A stretch of DNA of 64,000 nt from JAEZAA01 sp964514485 (GCA_964514485.1 CAZEWG010000008.1:1-64000); one strand, 5' to 3'; shown: positions 51,155 to 60,624, counted from the stretch's first letter. Numbers and translations: made by a program. The notes: generated by a model from the letters alone, not told the origin.

Positions 51155-51649
51155 ATGCAAGAGTTGAGACTGACGGCCCGTGACGAAGCGGAAACTGTCG
51201 CCCTGGGACAAAACCTGGGCGAGGCTAGTGCCGGTGTAGGGGTGATTTTTTTGCGGGGTGATCTCGGGGCCGGTAAAACCACCTTTACCCGGGGTGTGCT
51301 GCGTGCTTTCGGGCATCAGGGGGCAGTCAAGAGCCCAACTTATACCCTGGTTGAGCCCTACCAGGTGGGAGGGCGGCAGGTTTATCACTTTGATCTGTAC
51401 CGTCTGGGAGACCCCGAAGAATTGGAATACCTGGGAATTCGCGACTATTTTGATGGGCAATCCCTTTGTTTGGTGGAGTGGCCTGATCGCGGGGCCGGAA
51501 TTCTGCCAAAACCCGATCTTGAAGTTTTTATCCAAGTGGTATCGCCGGGGCGTGAGGTTCTTTTGAGTGCCGTTTCGGACTATGGGCGAGACCTCCTCCG
51601 TCAGCTGGAAGCACGGATCCGGCCGACGGATCAAAACGAGATGCAGTGA
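51155..51649 (+). CDS. tsaE: tRNA t6A synthesis ATPase TsaE
   Basis: A 164-residue P-loop protein with Walker A GDLGAGKTTFTRG, YTLVEPYQ and HFDLYRLGDPEELEYLG, all typical of TsaE/YjeE. It works with TsaB and TsaD to make N6-threonylcarbamoyladenosine in tRNA. The ATG at 51155 has AAGGT upstream; it lies 13 bp after nnrDE. Its stop overlaps the amiB start. Confidence 0.95.
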   Translation: MQELRLTARDEAETVALGQNLGEASAGVGVIFLRGDLGAGKTTFTRGVLRAFGHQGAVKSPTYTLVEPYQVGGRQVYHFDLYRLGDPEELEYLGIRDYFDGQSLCLVEWPDRGAGILPKPDLEVFIQVVSPGREVLLSAVSDYGRDLLRQLEARIRPTDQNEMQ

Positions 51650-53049
51650 TGAGTAAAACAATGTTTGCCCGCTTGCTCCTGCCCCTGCTGCTGGTATGTT
51701 CGGCGTTGGTGCAGGCCGCCACCGTGGGGAGCGTGCGCTTGTGGCCGGCGCCGGACCATGTGCGCCTGGTGTTTGATGTCAGTGGCCCGGTCGACTATCA
51801 GGTATTTGATTTGACGGGCCCCCACCGGCTGGTGATTGATATTAACGATGCCCAGCTGGCGACGAATCTGACCCAGCTGGATTTGAAGGATTCCCCTATT
51901 CGCAAAGTGCGTAGCGGCGTTCGCAATGGCAAGGACCTGCGCGTGGTGCTGGATCTGGAACGGGCGATTCCGACCCGCAGCTTTTTGTTAAAGCCCAATG
52001 GTCAGTATGGTGACCGGTTGGTGGTGGACTTGCTGACGGGAGAAACGGCAGTCGCAGGTGCAAGTCAGCCCAAAGAACCGGCCCGAGTGGTGAGAAGCAC
52101 CCGTGACGTCAACCAGCAGCGGGATGTCGTGATCGTCATTGATGCGGGGCACGGCGGGGAGGATCCGGGTGCCATTGGGCCCAACAAGCTGCGGGAAAAG
52201 GACGTGGTACTGGGCATCTCCCGGGAATTGCATCGCCTGCTGGCACAGGAGCAGGGTTTTACCAGCTATCTGACGCGAGATGGCGACTACTACATCAGCT
52301 TGCGTCAACGGACCCAGTTGGCTCGCAAGCACAATGCGGACCTGTTTGTATCCATTCATGCCGATGCCTTTACCCGGCCCGAGGCCAGTGGCGCATCGGT
52401 CTATGCCATTTCCGAACGGGGCGCCACCAGTGAAACGGCCCGTTGGTTGGCGGAGCGGGAAAACCGGTCCGACCTGATTGGTGGCGTGGGAGGCGTCAGT
52501 CTGGATGACAAGGATAACACCCTGGCAGGAGTGCTGTTGGATCTGTCCATGACGGCCAGCCTGAATGCGAGCCTGAGCGTAGGGAATCAGGTGTTGCGCT
52601 CCATGGGCACCATTGCCAAGCTGCATAAGCCCAAGGTGGAGCAGGCGGCTTTTGTGGTGCTGAAATCGCCGGATATTCCGTCGCTGCTGGTGGAAACCGG
52701 GTTTATTTCCAACCCGGGTGAGGCAAGGCTGCTGGCGGACAAAGCCTATCAGCGCAAGATGGCCCAGGCGATCTACCGGGGCATTAAGGCTTATTTTGAA
52801 GAGGCGCCGCCGCCCGGCACCTATCTGGCCTGGCGAAAACAGGGCGGGGCCGCCATTATGGCCGCGGCTCCCGCTGCCGCGATGGAGTCCGCCGCCAATC
52901 AAATGGTCCGCTATGTCATCAGTCGTGGCGATACCCTGACGAGCATCGCCAAGCGGAACAATGTCAGTGTCGGACGGTTGCGGGAAGTGAACGGCTTGCG
53001 CAGTGATCAACTGCGGATCGGGCAGGTGATCCATATTCCCGGTTCCTGA
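51649..53049 (+). CDS. amiB: N-acetylmuramoyl-L-alanine amidase AmiB
   Basis: The protein (about 466 residues) has a signal peptide (to about residue 23, LVQA), an AMIN domain (about 30-130), the zinc amidase domain starting IVIDAGHGGEDPGA with later Glu and His ligands (SIHADAF, VETGFISN), and one C-terminal LysM repeat (YVISRGDTLTSIAKRN). It cleaves peptidoglycan cross-links at the septum during cell separation. The ATG overlaps the tsaE stop by one base. Confidence 0.95.
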   Translation: MSKTMFARLLLPLLLVCSALVQAATVGSVRLWPAPDHVRLVFDVSGPVDYQVFDLTGPHRLVIDINDAQLATNLTQLDLKDSPIRKVRSGVRNGKDLRVVLDLERAIPTRSFLLKPNGQYGDRLVVDLLTGETAVAGASQPKEPARVVRSTRDVNQQRDVVIVIDAGHGGEDPGAIGPNKLREKDVVLGISRELHRLLAQEQGFTSYLTRDGDYYISLRQRTQLARKHNADLFVSIHADAFTRPEASGASVYAISERGATSETARWLAERENRSDLIGGVGGVSLDDKDNTLAGVLLDLSMTASLNASLSVGNQVLRSMGTIAKLHKPKVEQAAFVVLKSPDIPSLLVETGFISNPGEARLLADKAYQRKMAQAIYRGIKAYFEEAPPPGTYLAWRKQGGAAIMAAAPAAAMESAANQMVRYVISRGDTLTSIAKRNNVSVGRLREVNGLRSDQLRIGQVIHIPGS

Positions 53050-53071
53050 TTGCCCTGCTCCTCCAAAACCA

Positions 53072-53112
53072 GCGCGCCCCGGCTCAGGCATTGAGGCCGG
53101 GGGCGCGCCTTT
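53072..53112 (+). terminator. GC-rich hairpin after amiB
   Basis: GCGCGCCCCGGC pairs with GCCGGGGGCGCGC with one bulged base and a 12-nt loop, followed by CTTTG. The U-tract is short, so termination may be partial, allowing read-through into mutL. Confidence 0.5.
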
Positions 53113-53191
53113 GCTAGTATCCTGCCTGATCTTCCAAGCCCGCAACCAGCGCCAGCGCTTCATTCCGCTGTCCAATGATATTTGAGGTCGC

Positions 53192-55063
53192 ATGAGCCGC
53201 ATACATCTTTTATCCCCACGACTAGCCAACCAGATTGCCGCCGGTGAAGTGGTCGAACGGCCCGCCTCGGTGGTGAAGGAGCTGGTGGAGAACGCGCTGG
53301 ACGCTGGCGCCCGGCGGATTGAAGTGGATATCGAGGCCGGTGGCGTCAAGCTGATTCGGGTGCGAGATGACGGGGTGGGCATTTATCAGGAAGACCTGCC
53401 GCTGGCCTTGAGTCGTCACGCCACCAGTAAAATCACTGAGCTCGATGAGCTGGAAGCCGTTGCCAGTCTTGGCTTTCGGGGCGAGGCGCTGGCCAGTATC
53501 AGCTCCGTGTCGCGCCTGGAGCTGACCTCCCGTCCTCGAGACCAGGAACAGGGCTGGAAGGTGACGGTTGAGGGCCGGGATATGGAAGCCCAGATCAGCC
53601 CGGCACCGCACCCGGTTGGCACCACGCTGGAAGTGCGGGATCTGTTCTATAACACGCCGGCGCGACGCAAATTCCTGCGGACGGAGAAAACGGAATTCGG
53701 CCATGTGGAGGAGGTGATTAAGCGTCAGGCGCTCAGTCGCTTCTCCGTGGCATTTCATTTTCGTCACAACCAGCGCATGGTCTACCAGTTGCGTGCCGCG
53801 GAAGGGCCTCAGGATCAGGAACGGCGCATTGCCACACTGCTCGGTCAGGACTTTATGCGCAACGCCGTGCATGTGGATGCCGAAGCCTCGGGCTTGAAGT
53901 TGTGGGGCTGGGTGGCCGCACCGACGTTTTCCCGCAGCCAGCCGGATTTGCAGTACTTCTTTGTCAACGGCCGGGTGGTGCGTGACAAGCTGGTGGCCCA
54001 CGCCATTCGCCAAGCCTACCGGGATGTGCTCTATAACGGCCGTCATCCGGCTTTTGCGCTGTATTTCGAGCTGGACCCGGCCAGTGTGGATGTGAACGTC
54101 CACCCCACCAAGCACGAGGTGCGTTTCCGTGATTCGCGCCTGGTCCATGACTTCCTGTTTCGGAGCCTGCACCGGGTCTTGGGTGAGATTCGCCCGGAGC
54201 AGCGGCTACAAACCGAAGCGCCTTTACCTGGGCCGGTAGTGGGTTTGAACAGTCCCGCTGAACGCAATTGGGCGCCCAGTTTTCAACAAACCAGTATGCC
54301 CCTTGCGACGAGACCCGCGGAGCAGGATGTACGGGGGCAGATGGAAGTCTATCGGGAGCTGCACCCGGCGGTCTCTGCCGGGGCATCAGGAATGCCTCAG
54401 GCGGTGGGCGAGGCCCTGCTCGCTCCGGTGGTTGACTGGGCGCCGCAACCGCTGCCGGTGACGGAAGAAGCCGCTGGAGACCCACCCCTGGGATTTGCCG
54501 TGGCGCAACTGCACGGTATTTACATTCTGGCCCAGAATCGCCACGGGCTGGTCATTGTGGACATGCATGCCGCCCATGAGCGGATCACTTATGAGCGGAT
54601 GAAACTCGCCTATTATGGGCAGGGGGTGCGAGCACAGCCGTTGCTGGTGCCGCTCACCTTGGCGCTCAGCACTCGGGAGGTCGCCGCGGTCGAGGAACAT
54701 CAGCAGTCCTTGGCACGATTTGGGCTGGAATTATCGGTTGCCGGCCCCGAAATGGTGCTGGTGCGTCAGGTACCGGTGTTGTTGCGGGATGCCAATGTGG
54801 AGCAGCTGGTGCGGGATGTGGTGAGTGACCTGGTGGAGCAGGGCAGCAGTGACCGGTTGGAGGCCACCGCCAATGAGTTGATGGCGACCATGGCCTGTCA
54901 TGGCGCGGTGCGGGCCAACCGCCAGCTGACCATTACCGAAATGAACGCCCTGCTGCGGGACATGGAGGAAACCGAGCGCAGCGGCCAGTGCAACCATGGC
55001 CGACCCACCTGGACCCAGCTCAGCATGGCTGAATTGGATAAACTCTTCCTGAGGGGGCGCTAG
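53192..55063 (+). CDS. mutL: DNA mismatch repair protein MutL with endonuclease motif
   Basis: A 623-residue protein. The N-terminal GHKL ATPase shows ENALDAGARRIEVD, RDDGVGI and FRGEALASI. The C-terminal dimerisation domain carries DMHAAHERITYE (about residue 457), the DQHA(X)2E(X)4E-type metal site of nicking MutL, plus ACHGAVRAN and CNHGRPTW, which are the accessory metal-binding motifs. It should therefore nick DNA itself, as in Pseudomonas, unlike E. coli MutL, which relies on MutH. Its stop overlaps the miaA start. Confidence 0.96.
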   Translation: MSRIHLLSPRLANQIAAGEVVERPASVVKELVENALDAGARRIEVDIEAGGVKLIRVRDDGVGIYQEDLPLALSRHATSKITELDELEAVASLGFRGEALASISSVSRLELTSRPRDQEQGWKVTVEGRDMEAQISPAPHPVGTTLEVRDLFYNTPARRKFLRTEKTEFGHVEEVIKRQALSRFSVAFHFRHNQRMVYQLRAAEGPQDQERRIATLLGQDFMRNAVHVDAEASGLKLWGWVAAPTFSRSQPDLQYFFVNGRVVRDKLVAHAIRQAYRDVLYNGRHPAFALYFELDPASVDVNVHPTKHEVRFRDSRLVHDFLFRSLHRVLGEIRPEQRLQTEAPLPGPVVGLNSPAERNWAPSFQQTSMPLATRPAEQDVRGQMEVYRELHPAVSAGASGMPQAVGEALLAPVVDWAPQPLPVTEEAAGDPPLGFAVAQLHGIYILAQNRHGLVIVDMHAAHERITYERMKLAYYGQGVRAQPLLVPLTLALSTREVAAVEEHQQSLARFGLELSVAGPEMVLVRQVPVLLRDANVEQLVRDVVSDLVEQGSSDRLEATANELMATMACHGAVRANRQLTITEMNALLRDMEETERSGQCNHGRPTWTQLSMAELDKLFLRGR

Positions 55064-56100
55064 TGACCAGCTCGGTGCGTGAGACTGCTCCGCGGCCCAC
55101 GGCGATTTTTCTGATGGGGCCGACGGCGGCCGGGAAAACGGATCTGGCGGTCAAGCTGTGCCAGCGCTTTCCCTGCGAGATTATCAGTGTCGACTCCGCC
55201 CTGGTGTATCGGGGCATGGATATCGGCACCGCCAAGCCCGGACCGGAGATCCTGGCCCAGGCGCCCCATCGTTTGATTGATATCCGGGACCCCGCCGACA
55301 GTTACTCGGTGGGCGAGTTCTACCGGGATGCCCTGGCCGCCATGGAAGACATCACCGCGCGGGGCAAGGTGCCTCTGCTGGTGGGCGGCACCATGATGTA
55401 TTTCAAGGCCTTGCGTGATGGCTTGGGGGATTTGCCCCAGGCGGATGCCGCAGTGCGGGCGCGTCTTGAATCCGAGTTGGAGGCCCAGGGCCATGAAGCC
55501 TTGCATCAGCGTCTGCAACAGCTGGATCCTGAAGCGGCCCGTCGTATTCATCCCCATAACCGCCAACGATTGCTTCGTGCCCTGGAGGTTTATGAAGTGA
55601 CGGGGCGCCCTATCTCATCTTTCTGGCAAGGAAGCAGTGGGGCGGGCGAGGCGGATAGCGAGACGGCAAATAATGAGCCATTAACTGCTTGGGAGCGCGA
55701 ATCTTTTGCCGGCATAGATTACAATATTATAAACTTAGCGGTTGCCCCGGCATGTAGGCAGGAATTACACCGACGCATTGAGCTCCGGTTCCGGCAAATG
55801 CTTGCGGAAGGTCTGATCGACGAGGTGCGAAAGCTGCATCAGCGTGGTGATTTGCATCCAGACCTGCCGGCCATCCGTTCAGTGGGCTACCGTCAGGTTT
55901 GGGAATACCTCGATGGGGCGCTGGATTACTCTGAAATGGTGATGAAGGGAGTTGCAGCCACTCGCCAGTTGGCGAAGCGACAGCTTACTTGGTTGCGCCG
56001 CTGGCCGAGTATAACATGGTTGGAAACTGAAGATGCGGCTATCCTGAATAAAGCAGTTGGATGCTTGTCTTCAGTATTTGCAGAAAGCGTCGTCCGTTGA
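55063..56100 (+). CDS. miaA: tRNA dimethylallyltransferase
   Basis: A 345-residue protein starting with a GTG that overlaps the mutL stop by one base. Walker A is MGPTAAGKTDLA, and DSALVYRGMDIGTAKP and RSVGYRQVWEYLDG are family signatures. It adds a dimethylallyl group to A37 of tRNAs. The last 450 bases (from about 55640) are visibly more AT rich than the rest and contain a promoter-like sequence, as in E. coli where hfq promoters lie inside miaA. Confidence 0.95.
   Translation: MTSSVRETAPRPTAIFLMGPTAAGKTDLAVKLCQRFPCEIISVDSALVYRGMDIGTAKPGPEILAQAPHRLIDIRDPADSYSVGEFYRDALAAMEDITARGKVPLLVGGTMMYFKALRDGLGDLPQADAAVRARLESELEAQGHEALHQRLQQLDPEAARRIHPHNRQRLLRALEVYEVTGRPISSFWQGSSGAGEADSETANNEPLTAWERESFAGIDYNIINLAVAPACRQELHRRIELRFRQMLAEGLIDEVRKLHQRGDLHPDLPAIRSVGYRQVWEYLDGALDYSEMVMKGVAATRQLAKRQLTWLRRWPSITWLETEDAAILNKAVGCLSSVFAESVVR
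55706..55733 (+). promoter_or_regulatory. Promoter-like sequence inside miaA
   Basis: TTGCCG and TATAAA are separated by 16 bp in the AT-rich 3' part of miaA. It could drive hfq separately, as internal miaA promoters do in E. coli. No transcription data are available here. Confidence 0.35.
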
Positions 56101-56279
56101 TCGACAGCAATCTATACAGCGAGTGTCCATTTTAGACTGAAGGCGTGGGTGTGCGCTGTTGCCCGCCGCGGAAAATAACTTAGCCGTCTGGCCAGCTGAC
56201 GATGCGATGCAGGGAGTAACGCAGATCGCTTGCCAGCGTACCGACATGATTTTGAAATCACAATTTTAGGAGAATACAG

Positions 56280-56534
56280 ATGTCAAAAGGGCATTCGCTA
56301 CAAGACCCTTATCTGAATGCGTTACGCAAAGAGAGAGTCCCCGTATCCATCTTCCTGGTCAACGGAATCAAGCTGCAAGGGCAGATCGAGTCGTTTGACC
56401 AGTTCGTGATCCTGCTGAAAAACACTGTCAGCCAGATGGTCTACAAGCATGCGATTTCCACGGTTGTTCCCGCGCGTAATGTTCGGATTCCACAGCCGGG
56501 TGCGGCCGATGGTGATGCGGAAGCAGGCGCCTGA
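56280..56534 (+). CDS. hfq: RNA-binding protein Hfq
   Basis: An 84-residue Sm-like protein with the proximal-face motif YKHAIST and the distal-face residues in NGIKLQGQIESFDQF. It forms a hexamer that pairs small RNAs with mRNAs. The C-terminal tail is short (about 16 residues after the Sm fold) as in Pseudomonas. AGGAG lies 8 nt before the ATG. Confidence 0.97.
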   Translation: MSKGHSLQDPYLNALRKERVPVSIFLVNGIKLQGQIESFDQFVILLKNTVSQMVYKHAISTVVPARNVRIPQPGAADGDAEAGA

Positions 56535-56550
56535 TTGGAGGCTTTAGCCC

Positions 56551-57831
56551 TTGTTTGAACGGCCTGATGCCGGTGAGCGTGCTGTGCTGGTTCACCTGGA
56601 GCTAACGAGTGAAAGTGAAAGGGAAGATCCTCAGGAATTCAAAGAACTGGTGACTTCAGCCGGCGTAGAGCCGGTAGCCTTGGTGGAAGGCTCTCGTTCG
56701 CATCCCACCCCCCGTTTTTTTGTCGGCGAGGGAAAGCTGGAAGAAATCAAAGAAGCTGTTGTGCTGCATGAGGCGGATGTTGTGCTGTTCAATCACGCAC
56801 TGTCGCCGAGTCAGGAGCGCAACCTTGAGCGGGAACTAAAATGCCGGGTGCTGGATCGCACTGGCGTGATTCTCGATATCTTTGCCCAGCGGGCCCGCAC
56901 TTACGAAGGTAAGTTGCAGGTCGAGCTGGCTCAGCTTGAGCATATGTCGACCCGGTTGATCCGGGGCTGGACTCACCTGGAACGGCAAAAGGGCGGGATT
57001 GGTCTGCGCGGCCCCGGGGAAACCCAGCTGGAGACCGACCGCCGTCTGCTCCGGGCCCGGATCAAGTATATCGGCAAGCGCCTGGAAAAGGTGCGGACAC
57101 AGCGCGAACAGGGACGGCGGGCGCGGCAACGGGCCGAGATTCCCACGGTTTCCCTGGTAGGCTACACCAACGCCGGGAAGTCCACTCTGTTTAACCGCAT
57201 CACCGAAGCCGAGGTGTATGCGGCAAACCAGCTGTTTGCCACCCTGGACCCGACGCTGCGTCGGATCACCTTGCCGGATATCGGCCCGGTGGTGTTGGCG
57301 GACACGGTGGGTTTCATCCGTCATTTGCCTCATAAGCTGGTGGAGGCCTTTCGCGCCACGCTGGAGGAGACCGAGAACGCGGACCTCTTGCTGCATGTGG
57401 TCGATAGCAACTCTGCCGAGCGCGAGGACAACATGCGCCAGGTCGAGAATGTGTTGATCGAGATTGGCGCCGATGAAATTCCCATGCTGGTGGTTTACAA
57501 CAAAATTGACCTGCTGGACGGGCGTGGCCCGGGCATTGTGCGGGACGATGATGGCAAGCCATTAGCGGTCTGGCTGTCGGCGCGCACCGGCGAGGGCATT
57601 CCCATGCTGTTTGCCGCGATCAGTGAGCTGCTGGCCCGCAACATGGTTCACAAGACAGTCAGACTTCCGCCGAACCTGGGACGCTTGCGGGCCATGCTGT
57701 ATCAAAACGGCAGTGTGGTGCATGAAGGCGCGTCGGAGGATGGCTCGCTGGTACTGGAAGTGCGCTTGCCTCGGAGCGACTGGTTGCAGATGCTGAGTCG
57801 GGCGGGCGTGAGTGAAGAGGCTCTCGTGTAG
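56551..57831 (+). CDS. hflX: Ribosome-splitting GTPase HflX
   Basis: A 426-residue protein starting at a TTG with GGAGG about 9 nt upstream. The N-terminal nucleotide-binding part has HALSPSQERNLE, the linker has RGPGETQLETDRR, and the GTPase has G1 GYTNAGKSTLFNR, G3 DTVGFIRHLPH and G4 YNKIDLL. It splits stalled ribosomes under heat or antibiotic stress. It follows hfq after 16 bp. Confidence 0.95.
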   Translation: MFERPDAGERAVLVHLELTSESEREDPQEFKELVTSAGVEPVALVEGSRSHPTPRFFVGEGKLEEIKEAVVLHEADVVLFNHALSPSQERNLERELKCRVLDRTGVILDIFAQRARTYEGKLQVELAQLEHMSTRLIRGWTHLERQKGGIGLRGPGETQLETDRRLLRARIKYIGKRLEKVRTQREQGRRARQRAEIPTVSLVGYTNAGKSTLFNRITEAEVYAANQLFATLDPTLRRITLPDIGPVVLADTVGFIRHLPHKLVEAFRATLEETENADLLLHVVDSNSAEREDNMRQVENVLIEIGADEIPMLVVYNKIDLLDGRGPGIVRDDDGKPLAVWLSARTGEGIPMLFAAISELLARNMVHKTVRLPPNLGRLRAMLYQNGSVVHEGASEDGSLVLEVRLPRSDWLQMLSRAGVSEEALV

Positions 57832-58041
57832 TCGGGTTGCCGAAACTTCTCAAGATTCATAGTATTGGCACCCCGTAAACCGCTGAACTTAATCGCTGCG
57901 ACGTTGTCATTGCTTCGCAGTGCTGAGAAACTGTCATGCTGTTGCCCGCTTCAGGCTGGGGCAGGCAACACTGATGACCGAAGGCTCGGCCCATAAAGGC
58001 CATCATTGGCCATAAAAAGCCATTAATAGTTGGAGAAGAAC

Positions 58042-59217
58042 ATGGCCTGGAACGAACCGGGTGGAAATAGAAATAATCAGGATCCCTGGGGCGGTGGCAA
58101 CCGGGGACGCAAAGACGGCCCGCCAGACCTGGATGAAGCAATCAAGAAGGGGATGGACAAACTAAACCGCTTGTTTGGAGGCAAAGGCTCTTCCGGCGGT
58201 GGCGGCTCCTCTTCATCCGGAGGCGGTGGTGTTTTTGCCATCATCGCCGTGGTGCTGGTGTTTTTCCTGATCTTCAATTCCGTGTACACCGTGGACGAGC
58301 GGGAACAGGCGCTGGTGCTGCGGTTTGGGAAATACCTGGAAACCAACGGCGCCGGTCTACACTTCAAGCTGCCCCTGATTGACCATGTTGAAATTCGCGA
58401 AGTCACCAATATCCGGACCAAGGTGACCTCTGGCCAGATGCTGACCGAAGACGAAAACATCGTCGAAATCGATCTGACGGTTCAGTATGTCATCAACAAT
58501 CTGGAAAACTTCCTGATGGATGTCCGCGATGCGGAGAGACTGCTGGAGTTCGCCATCGACAGTACGCTGCGCCATGAGGTGGGCAGTGCGGAGATGGACG
58601 CGGTCCTGACGGAAGGTCGTTCGGTGCTGGCGGTGCGCGTCCAAGAGCGTCTGCAGCGCTCCCTGGATGACTATCAGGCCGGTATTGAAGTTCGCCAGGT
58701 CAACATCAACGAAGCCCAGCCGCCCCGTGCGGTACGCTCCGCGTTTGATGACGTGCAGCGGGCCAAGGAAGATGAGCGGCGGGTGGTGGAGTCCGCCGAG
58801 GCTTACCGTAACAAAGTGCTGCCCGAGGCGCGGGGACAGGCACAGCGTATGATCGAAGAGTCCGCGGCCTACAAGGCCGAGGTGATCTCCCGGGCCGAGG
58901 GTGACACGGCGCGCTTCCTGGCGCAGCTGGCCATTTATAAGCAGGCGCCCGAAGTTACTCGTGAACGACTCTACATCGATGCGATGCAGAATGTGTTGAG
59001 CAATACCAGCAAGGTATTGGTGGATGTGAAGGAAGGTAATAACCTGATGTACATTCCCTTGGACAGAATCGGTGCCGGCGCTGCAACGGCCAGCCGTGAC
59101 GCGGCTAGCGCCCAGGTGGGCATGACGCCGCAGGATTTGGAGAGTACGATCAGTCGTTTGATTGATGAGTCGTTGAGCCGTCAGGCCACCACCACTAACC
59201 GCAGCAGAGGACGTTGA
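58042..59217 (+). CDS. hflK: FtsH protease modulator HflK
   Basis: A 391-residue protein with a Gly-rich N-terminal cytoplasmic part (NRNNQDPWGGGNRGRKDGPP), one transmembrane segment (about residues 70-92) and a periplasmic SPFH domain (LRFGKYLETNGAGLHFKLP). With HflC it forms a cage around FtsH. ATG 58042 is preceded by GGAGAAG. It ends one base before hflC begins. Confidence 0.95.
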   Translation: MAWNEPGGNRNNQDPWGGGNRGRKDGPPDLDEAIKKGMDKLNRLFGGKGSSGGGGSSSSGGGGVFAIIAVVLVFFLIFNSVYTVDEREQALVLRFGKYLETNGAGLHFKLPLIDHVEIREVTNIRTKVTSGQMLTEDENIVEIDLTVQYVINNLENFLMDVRDAERLLEFAIDSTLRHEVGSAEMDAVLTEGRSVLAVRVQERLQRSLDDYQAGIEVRQVNINEAQPPRAVRSAFDDVQRAKEDERRVVESAEAYRNKVLPEARGQAQRMIEESAAYKAEVISRAEGDTARFLAQLAIYKQAPEVTRERLYIDAMQNVLSNTSKVLVDVKEGNNLMYIPLDRIGAGAATASRDAASAQVGMTPQDLESTISRLIDESLSRQATTTNRSRGR

Positions 59218-59218
59218 T

Positions 59219-60097
59219 ATGAACTCTAAATCGGTTGTGGGCATTATTGCTGTTTTATTGGTGCTGTTGGTGGGCTCCAAGTCCCTCTACATTGTCAGCG
59301 AGTGGGAGCGTGGCGTACTGCTGCGTTTCGGTGAGGAAGTCCGCACTGACATTGCGCCCGGCTTGCACGTGAAGATCCCTTTCATGGACAAAGTACGCAA
59401 GTTCGATGTGCGGGTGCTGACAGTGGACTCTACGACCCGTCGTTACCTGACGGTCGATAAAAAGCCGCTGGAAGTGGACTCGTTCGCGGCGTGGCAGATC
59501 GTGGATGTTGCCAGATTCTATCGCGCCACCTCGGGCGATGAGGCGCGGGCGGCCTCCCTGTTGGCGGCCCGGATCGACAACGGCCTGCGGGACCAGTTTG
59601 GACGTCGGACCCAGCATGAGGTGATCTCCGGTGAGCGGGACGCCCTGATGCGCGAGCTGACCCAGTCCCTGGATCAGCGGACCCGTCAGGAGTTCGGTAT
59701 TCGTTTGCTCGATGTGCGGGTGAAAGCGATCGAGCTGCCGGTGGATGTGAGCTCTTCCGTTTTCGAACGGATGAAGGCTGAGCGGGCCAAAGAGGCCCAG
59801 GATCATCGCTCCCGGGGTAATGAGTTGGCGGAAGGGATCCGTGCCGACGCTGATCGTCAGCGCACGGTGATTTTGGCCGAAGCCTTTGCGGAAGCGGAAC
59901 GGACGCGGGGTGAGGGGGACGCGATCGCCTCCCAGACCTATGCCCAGGCCTTCAGCCAGGATCGGGACTTTTACGAGTTCTATCGGAGCATGCAAGCCTA
60001 CGAAAATACCTTTAACAACAAAGGGGATATCGTGGTGCTGGATGCGCAAAACGAGTTCCTGCGTTATCTCAAAACACCCAATCCGGCCAGAAACTAG
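59219..60097 (+). CDS. hflC: FtsH protease modulator HflC
   Basis: A 292-residue SPFH protein with one N-terminal transmembrane segment (VVGIIAVLLVLLVGS), LLRFGEEVRTDIAPGLHVKIP, and the long helical region ending FYRSMQAYENTF, as usual for HflC. It assembles with HflK in the inner membrane. A long hairpin and then a terminator follow. Confidence 0.95.
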   Translation: MNSKSVVGIIAVLLVLLVGSKSLYIVSEWERGVLLRFGEEVRTDIAPGLHVKIPFMDKVRKFDVRVLTVDSTTRRYLTVDKKPLEVDSFAAWQIVDVARFYRATSGDEARAASLLAARIDNGLRDQFGRRTQHEVISGERDALMRELTQSLDQRTRQEFGIRLLDVRVKAIELPVDVSSSVFERMKAERAKEAQDHRSRGNELAEGIRADADRQRTVILAEAFAEAERTRGEGDAIASQTYAQAFSQDRDFYEFYRSMQAYENTFNNKGDIVVLDAQNEFLRYLKTPNPARN

Positions 60098-60125
60098 GCC
60101 CGCTTTGAGCAGGGGACCCGATCAA

Positions 60126-60154
60126 CCGGAAGTGATCCCGGGGATGACTTCCGG
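60126..60154 (+). terminator. Long hairpin after hflC without U-tract
   Basis: A 14-bp stem with a single mismatch (outer arms CCGGAAGT / ACTTCCGG, inner ATCCC / GGGAT) begins 28 nt after the hflC stop. The lack of T residues suggests RNA processing or pausing rather than intrinsic termination. Confidence 0.5.
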
Positions 60155-60217
60155 AATTTATCGGCCTGATGGTAATTGTCCTCTGTCATGCTGGCGTAAC
60201 TCTGGTACAATTTGAAG

Positions 60218-60242
60218 AACCGGGCCTGGTCCCGGTTTTTTT
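60218..60242 (+). terminator. Rho-independent terminator between hflC and the DUF2065 gene
   Basis: Stem AACCGGG / CCCGGTT with a 6-nt loop, followed by T7. It should end the hfq-hflX-hflK-hflC transcript. Confidence 0.85.
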
Positions 60243-60351
60243 ATGGTGGGTAACTGGGTAAAATTGGCGTTTTTGTGTGCGCATGTCACGCGTCGCCCAG
60301 TCCTGTTACCGGGCGCTCCTGATGATGAATGGGAGCTGGTAGAAGCGGTTT

Positions 60352-60537
60352 ATGTGGCAAGACTTTGCTGTAGCCTTTTGTTTGATGCTCATTCTCGAGG
60401 GCATCCTGCCGTTTCTGTATCCCGAGCGCTGGCGTCGTCTGGTGCAATTACTGGCGCAGGTGGACAACCGTCATCTGCGTCTGACCGGCTTTATCAGCAT
60501 GTTGCTGGGGACCGGTCTCCTGTATCTGGTGCATTGA
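60352..60537 (+). CDS. DUF2065 small membrane protein (YjeT-like)
   Basis: A 61-residue protein with two hydrophobic segments, LMLILEGILPFLYPERW and TGFISMLLGTGLLYLVH, the DUF2065 pattern. Its position between hflC and purA/hisZ is conserved in E. coli (yjeT) and Pseudomonas. The role is unknown; context hints at membrane quality control with HflKC. The ribosome-binding site is weak. Confidence 0.85.
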   Translation: MWQDFAVAFCLMLILEGILPFLYPERWRRLVQLLAQVDNRHLRLTGFISMLLGTGLLYLVH

Positions 60538-60624
60538 TCATCGATGCGCCAGGATGATATGACCATGTGTTTCCGCTGGCTCCGGCTTAGGCCAAGTCCG
60601 GCCCATTAATTGACTGGAATAATC

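Noticed and set aside
57985..58025. Terminator after hflX formed by GGCCA and TGGCC repeats
   Set aside because: The stem is only about five base pairs and the following A-rich stretch gives no T-run on the plus strand.
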